Source: an uncultured Saprospiraceae bacterium (GTDB lineage: Bacteria > Bacteroidota > Bacteroidia > Chitinophagales > Saprospiraceae). Taken from it: DNA of 35,154 nucleotides. Made by a program: the position numbers and the translations under genes. The stretch is taken from contig CALLXF010000089.1 of the NCBI GenBank assembly GCA_938015805.1, positions 1-35,154 on the forward strand, written 5' to 3'. Within the stretch, counting starts at the first letter, position 1, and the number at the start of each line of letters is the position of its first letter. Shown one piece after another: positions 34,701-35,154 of the stretch. Under the pieces are notes generated by a model that was not told where the DNA came from, did not search any database, and saw nothing but the letters and a program-made list of their open reading frames with translations.

Positions 34701-35154
34701 ATCCATTTACTGTAACTGTAAATGTATTACCAGAAATTACAGCAACTATAAATGCAAATGGAGATTTAGAATTATGTGAAGGGGAAATAAGAACGTTGCT
34801 CTCAACGGTAGTACCAGGAGGCACCTATAATTACACATGGGATATAGACGTGAGCTCAACGAGTACAGATGCTCAATTAAAAGATCCTTCAAATACGGAT
34901 CAAGTGGATGTAAGCGCAGGATCAGCAGGAACACTTGTTATAAATCTTACCGTTACAGATCCTGCATCAGGATGTGTTGCGAGTACAGATCAAGTAACCT
35001 TTAATGTAAACGCAAATCCAGTAGCAAGTATTTCCGCAACAGAAACAGAAATTTGTGAAGGGGAAGAAGTAACCTTAACCGCATCTGGAGGAAGTTCTTA
35101 TGCATGGAGTAATTCTATGACTGGAGCTTCTATTGTAGTATCGCCGTTACAGTC
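31748..35154 (+). CDS. Giant HYR-repeat surface protein, 3' end beyond the window
   Basis: The frame from the ATG at 31748 stays open to the last base: 1135 codons plus two bases. A signal peptide (about 1-29, LYACLIMIAISAGVTAQ) is followed by hyalin-like HYR domains. Their first cysteines lie at residues 129, 216, 299, 381, 466, 553, 635 and 722, and a more divergent unit begins at 809, giving a period of 82-87 residues. Typical unit parts are TIEDNEDP, DNC and EWTVEDGNGQ. From about 895 come larger Ig/PKD-like domains (FTVCSGDDFDFNPEDY, EICEGEEVTLTASGG), as in large Bacteroidota adhesins. A T9SS sorting domain is expected at the missing C-terminus. The likely role is surface adhesion or gliding. 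Confidence 0.9.
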   Translation, partial: MNDFDLKIILHKLYACLIMIAISAGVTAQDCAVTFDSCVDPPPDVYTCDGSMAILDWPIPTASSTGNCGAITVNQTGGPALGSMQSAGTYFITYLAQATDLGDNSIATATCDFEITVVADTGTPVVNSCAPDQDVSMDAGLCSGTVPDLTGMVNATDPEDCPLTITQSPLSGTTFGTADGDMVTITFTIEDGSGNSTTCTTDLTLTDDEVPMIAGCPIDFSQVNDAGDCGAIVTWTEPTVGDNCAGVSMVRTDAFGANGAFFPVGIYDIRYEATDAAGNTAECTFEFQVDDTEDPSITCTGDINQGVDPGMCGAIVTWADPTFSDNCPGATLTQVGGDPSGSFFAVGMHLIEYNVEDAVGNVDDCSFTIIITDDEDPTVTCTSYTRDADAGVCTYTAQGTEFDATFTDNCGATITNDLNGTATVGGETFALGDTDIEWTAEDAQGNFVVCTSTITIEDNEDPVVTCTADGSRDTDEGTCTYTVQGTEFDATFTDNCGGTITNNYNNMATLAGEVLLLNSTTVEWTVDDGNGQSVSCTTVITIEDNEDPEISGCPINIVQDTDFGVCEAVVTWVAPTATDNCLIASFTQTMGPVSGSIFPLGMTTIEYTAVDDNGNDAVCTFTITIEDNEDPIVNCVADDSRDTDPGVCTYTVQGAEFDATFTDNCTSGILTNDLNNSSTIAGEVIPLGMTTVEWTVEDGNGQMVSCTTVITVEDNEVPSITCPADLTIGTDAGACEYTVVGAEFDPAFTDNCTTSTISNDYNGMATLAGAVLPYGPTLIEWQIMDGNGQQDMCTFTITIEDLEKPNPVCNPLTITLDAAGIYTLTSADINTLSAGSTDNCGINTITSSQNNFTCADAGIGVAGDNEVTVMITVTDNAGNSETCDAVVTVMPLTPDGEDQEFTVCSGDDFDFNPEDYITNFTTGMAWIIDYTEDIFVENEYLDGGGSSALGTETITSTAPIVNNSTNTRVLVYTVNPESAAGCPGDPFTVTVNVLPEITATINANGDLELCEGEIRTLLSTVVPGGTYNYTWDIDVSSTSTDAQLKDPSNTDQVDVSAGSAGTLVINLTVTDPASGCVASTDQVTFNVNANPVASISATETEICEGEEVTLTASGGSSYAWSNSMTGASIVVSPLQ

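Noticed and set aside
1-35154. CRISPR arrays, tRNA or rRNA genes, transposases, prophage or restriction/defence genes
   Set aside because: I looked in the gaps and at each protein and saw no sign of any of these. The tandem repeats found are within coding repeats or are a single 18-bp duplication.

Overview
The window looks like a chromosomal segment of a Bacteroidota bacterium of low GC content (estimated by eye at about 35-40%, not computed). The evidence is two proteins with a C-terminal type IX secretion (T9SS, Por) sorting domain, a giant HYR-repeat surface protein, a DUF4292 lipoprotein, the almost complete absence of Shine-Dalgarno sequences, and promoter-like sites of the Bacteroidota form (TTG, about 18-20 bases, TAnnTTTG). 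HYR, CARDB and plant-type LRR surface proteins together with housekeeping genes suggest the Saprospiria/Lewinella side of the phylum, but I cannot settle the genus. I saw no rRNA, tRNA, CRISPR array, transposase, integrase or phage gene.

Layout. 1-1872 (+): the end of a SAM hydrolase (DUF62) gene, an ABM-domain monooxygenase and 3-dehydroquinate synthase, tightly packed. 1957-3780 (-): a family 2 glycosyltransferase and HemW. 3808-8431 (+): an Omp85/BamA-like outer-membrane protein and a class A penicillin-binding protein with a very acidic tail. 8546-10947: two small membrane proteins and a T9SS-exported alpha/beta hydrolase. 11054-14162 (+): a HEAT-repeat/cyclophilin lipoprotein and GcvT. 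14213-17132 (+): a GbsR-type regulator, a DUF1015 protein and an amidohydrolase. 17184-18409 (-): an M29 aminopeptidase followed by a 39-residue single-span membrane peptide. 18572-23369 (-): pyruvate kinase, a TPR protein, a DUF4292 lipoprotein and HflX, in that order of transcription. 23792-27428 (+): acpP, fabF, rnc and a DUF457-type membrane protein; acpP is separated from fabF by a strong terminator. 27882-35154 (+): two large secreted surface proteins. The first is an LRR/CARDB protein with a T9SS tail. The second is a HYR-repeat protein that runs off the right edge of the window, so its C-terminus is not visible.

How the genes relate. Most of the window is housekeeping: shikimate pathway, heme delivery, envelope building, glycine cleavage, glycolysis, fatty acid synthesis and RNA processing. 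The accessory part is the right-hand 7.5 kb. There the two surface genes have related DNA around a start codon (27882 and 31532), and the second copy now opens only a 57-codon reading frame. The HYR protein seems to have grown by duplication of a three-unit block. I did not find a convincing, complete new defence or mobile system. The most novel-looking items are the HEAT-cyclophilin lipoprotein, the 39-residue membrane peptide, the duplicated leader DNA, and palindromes in the acpP/fabF control regions. Four genes use non-ATG starts (aroB GTG; hemW, the DUF4292 gene and rnc TTG).
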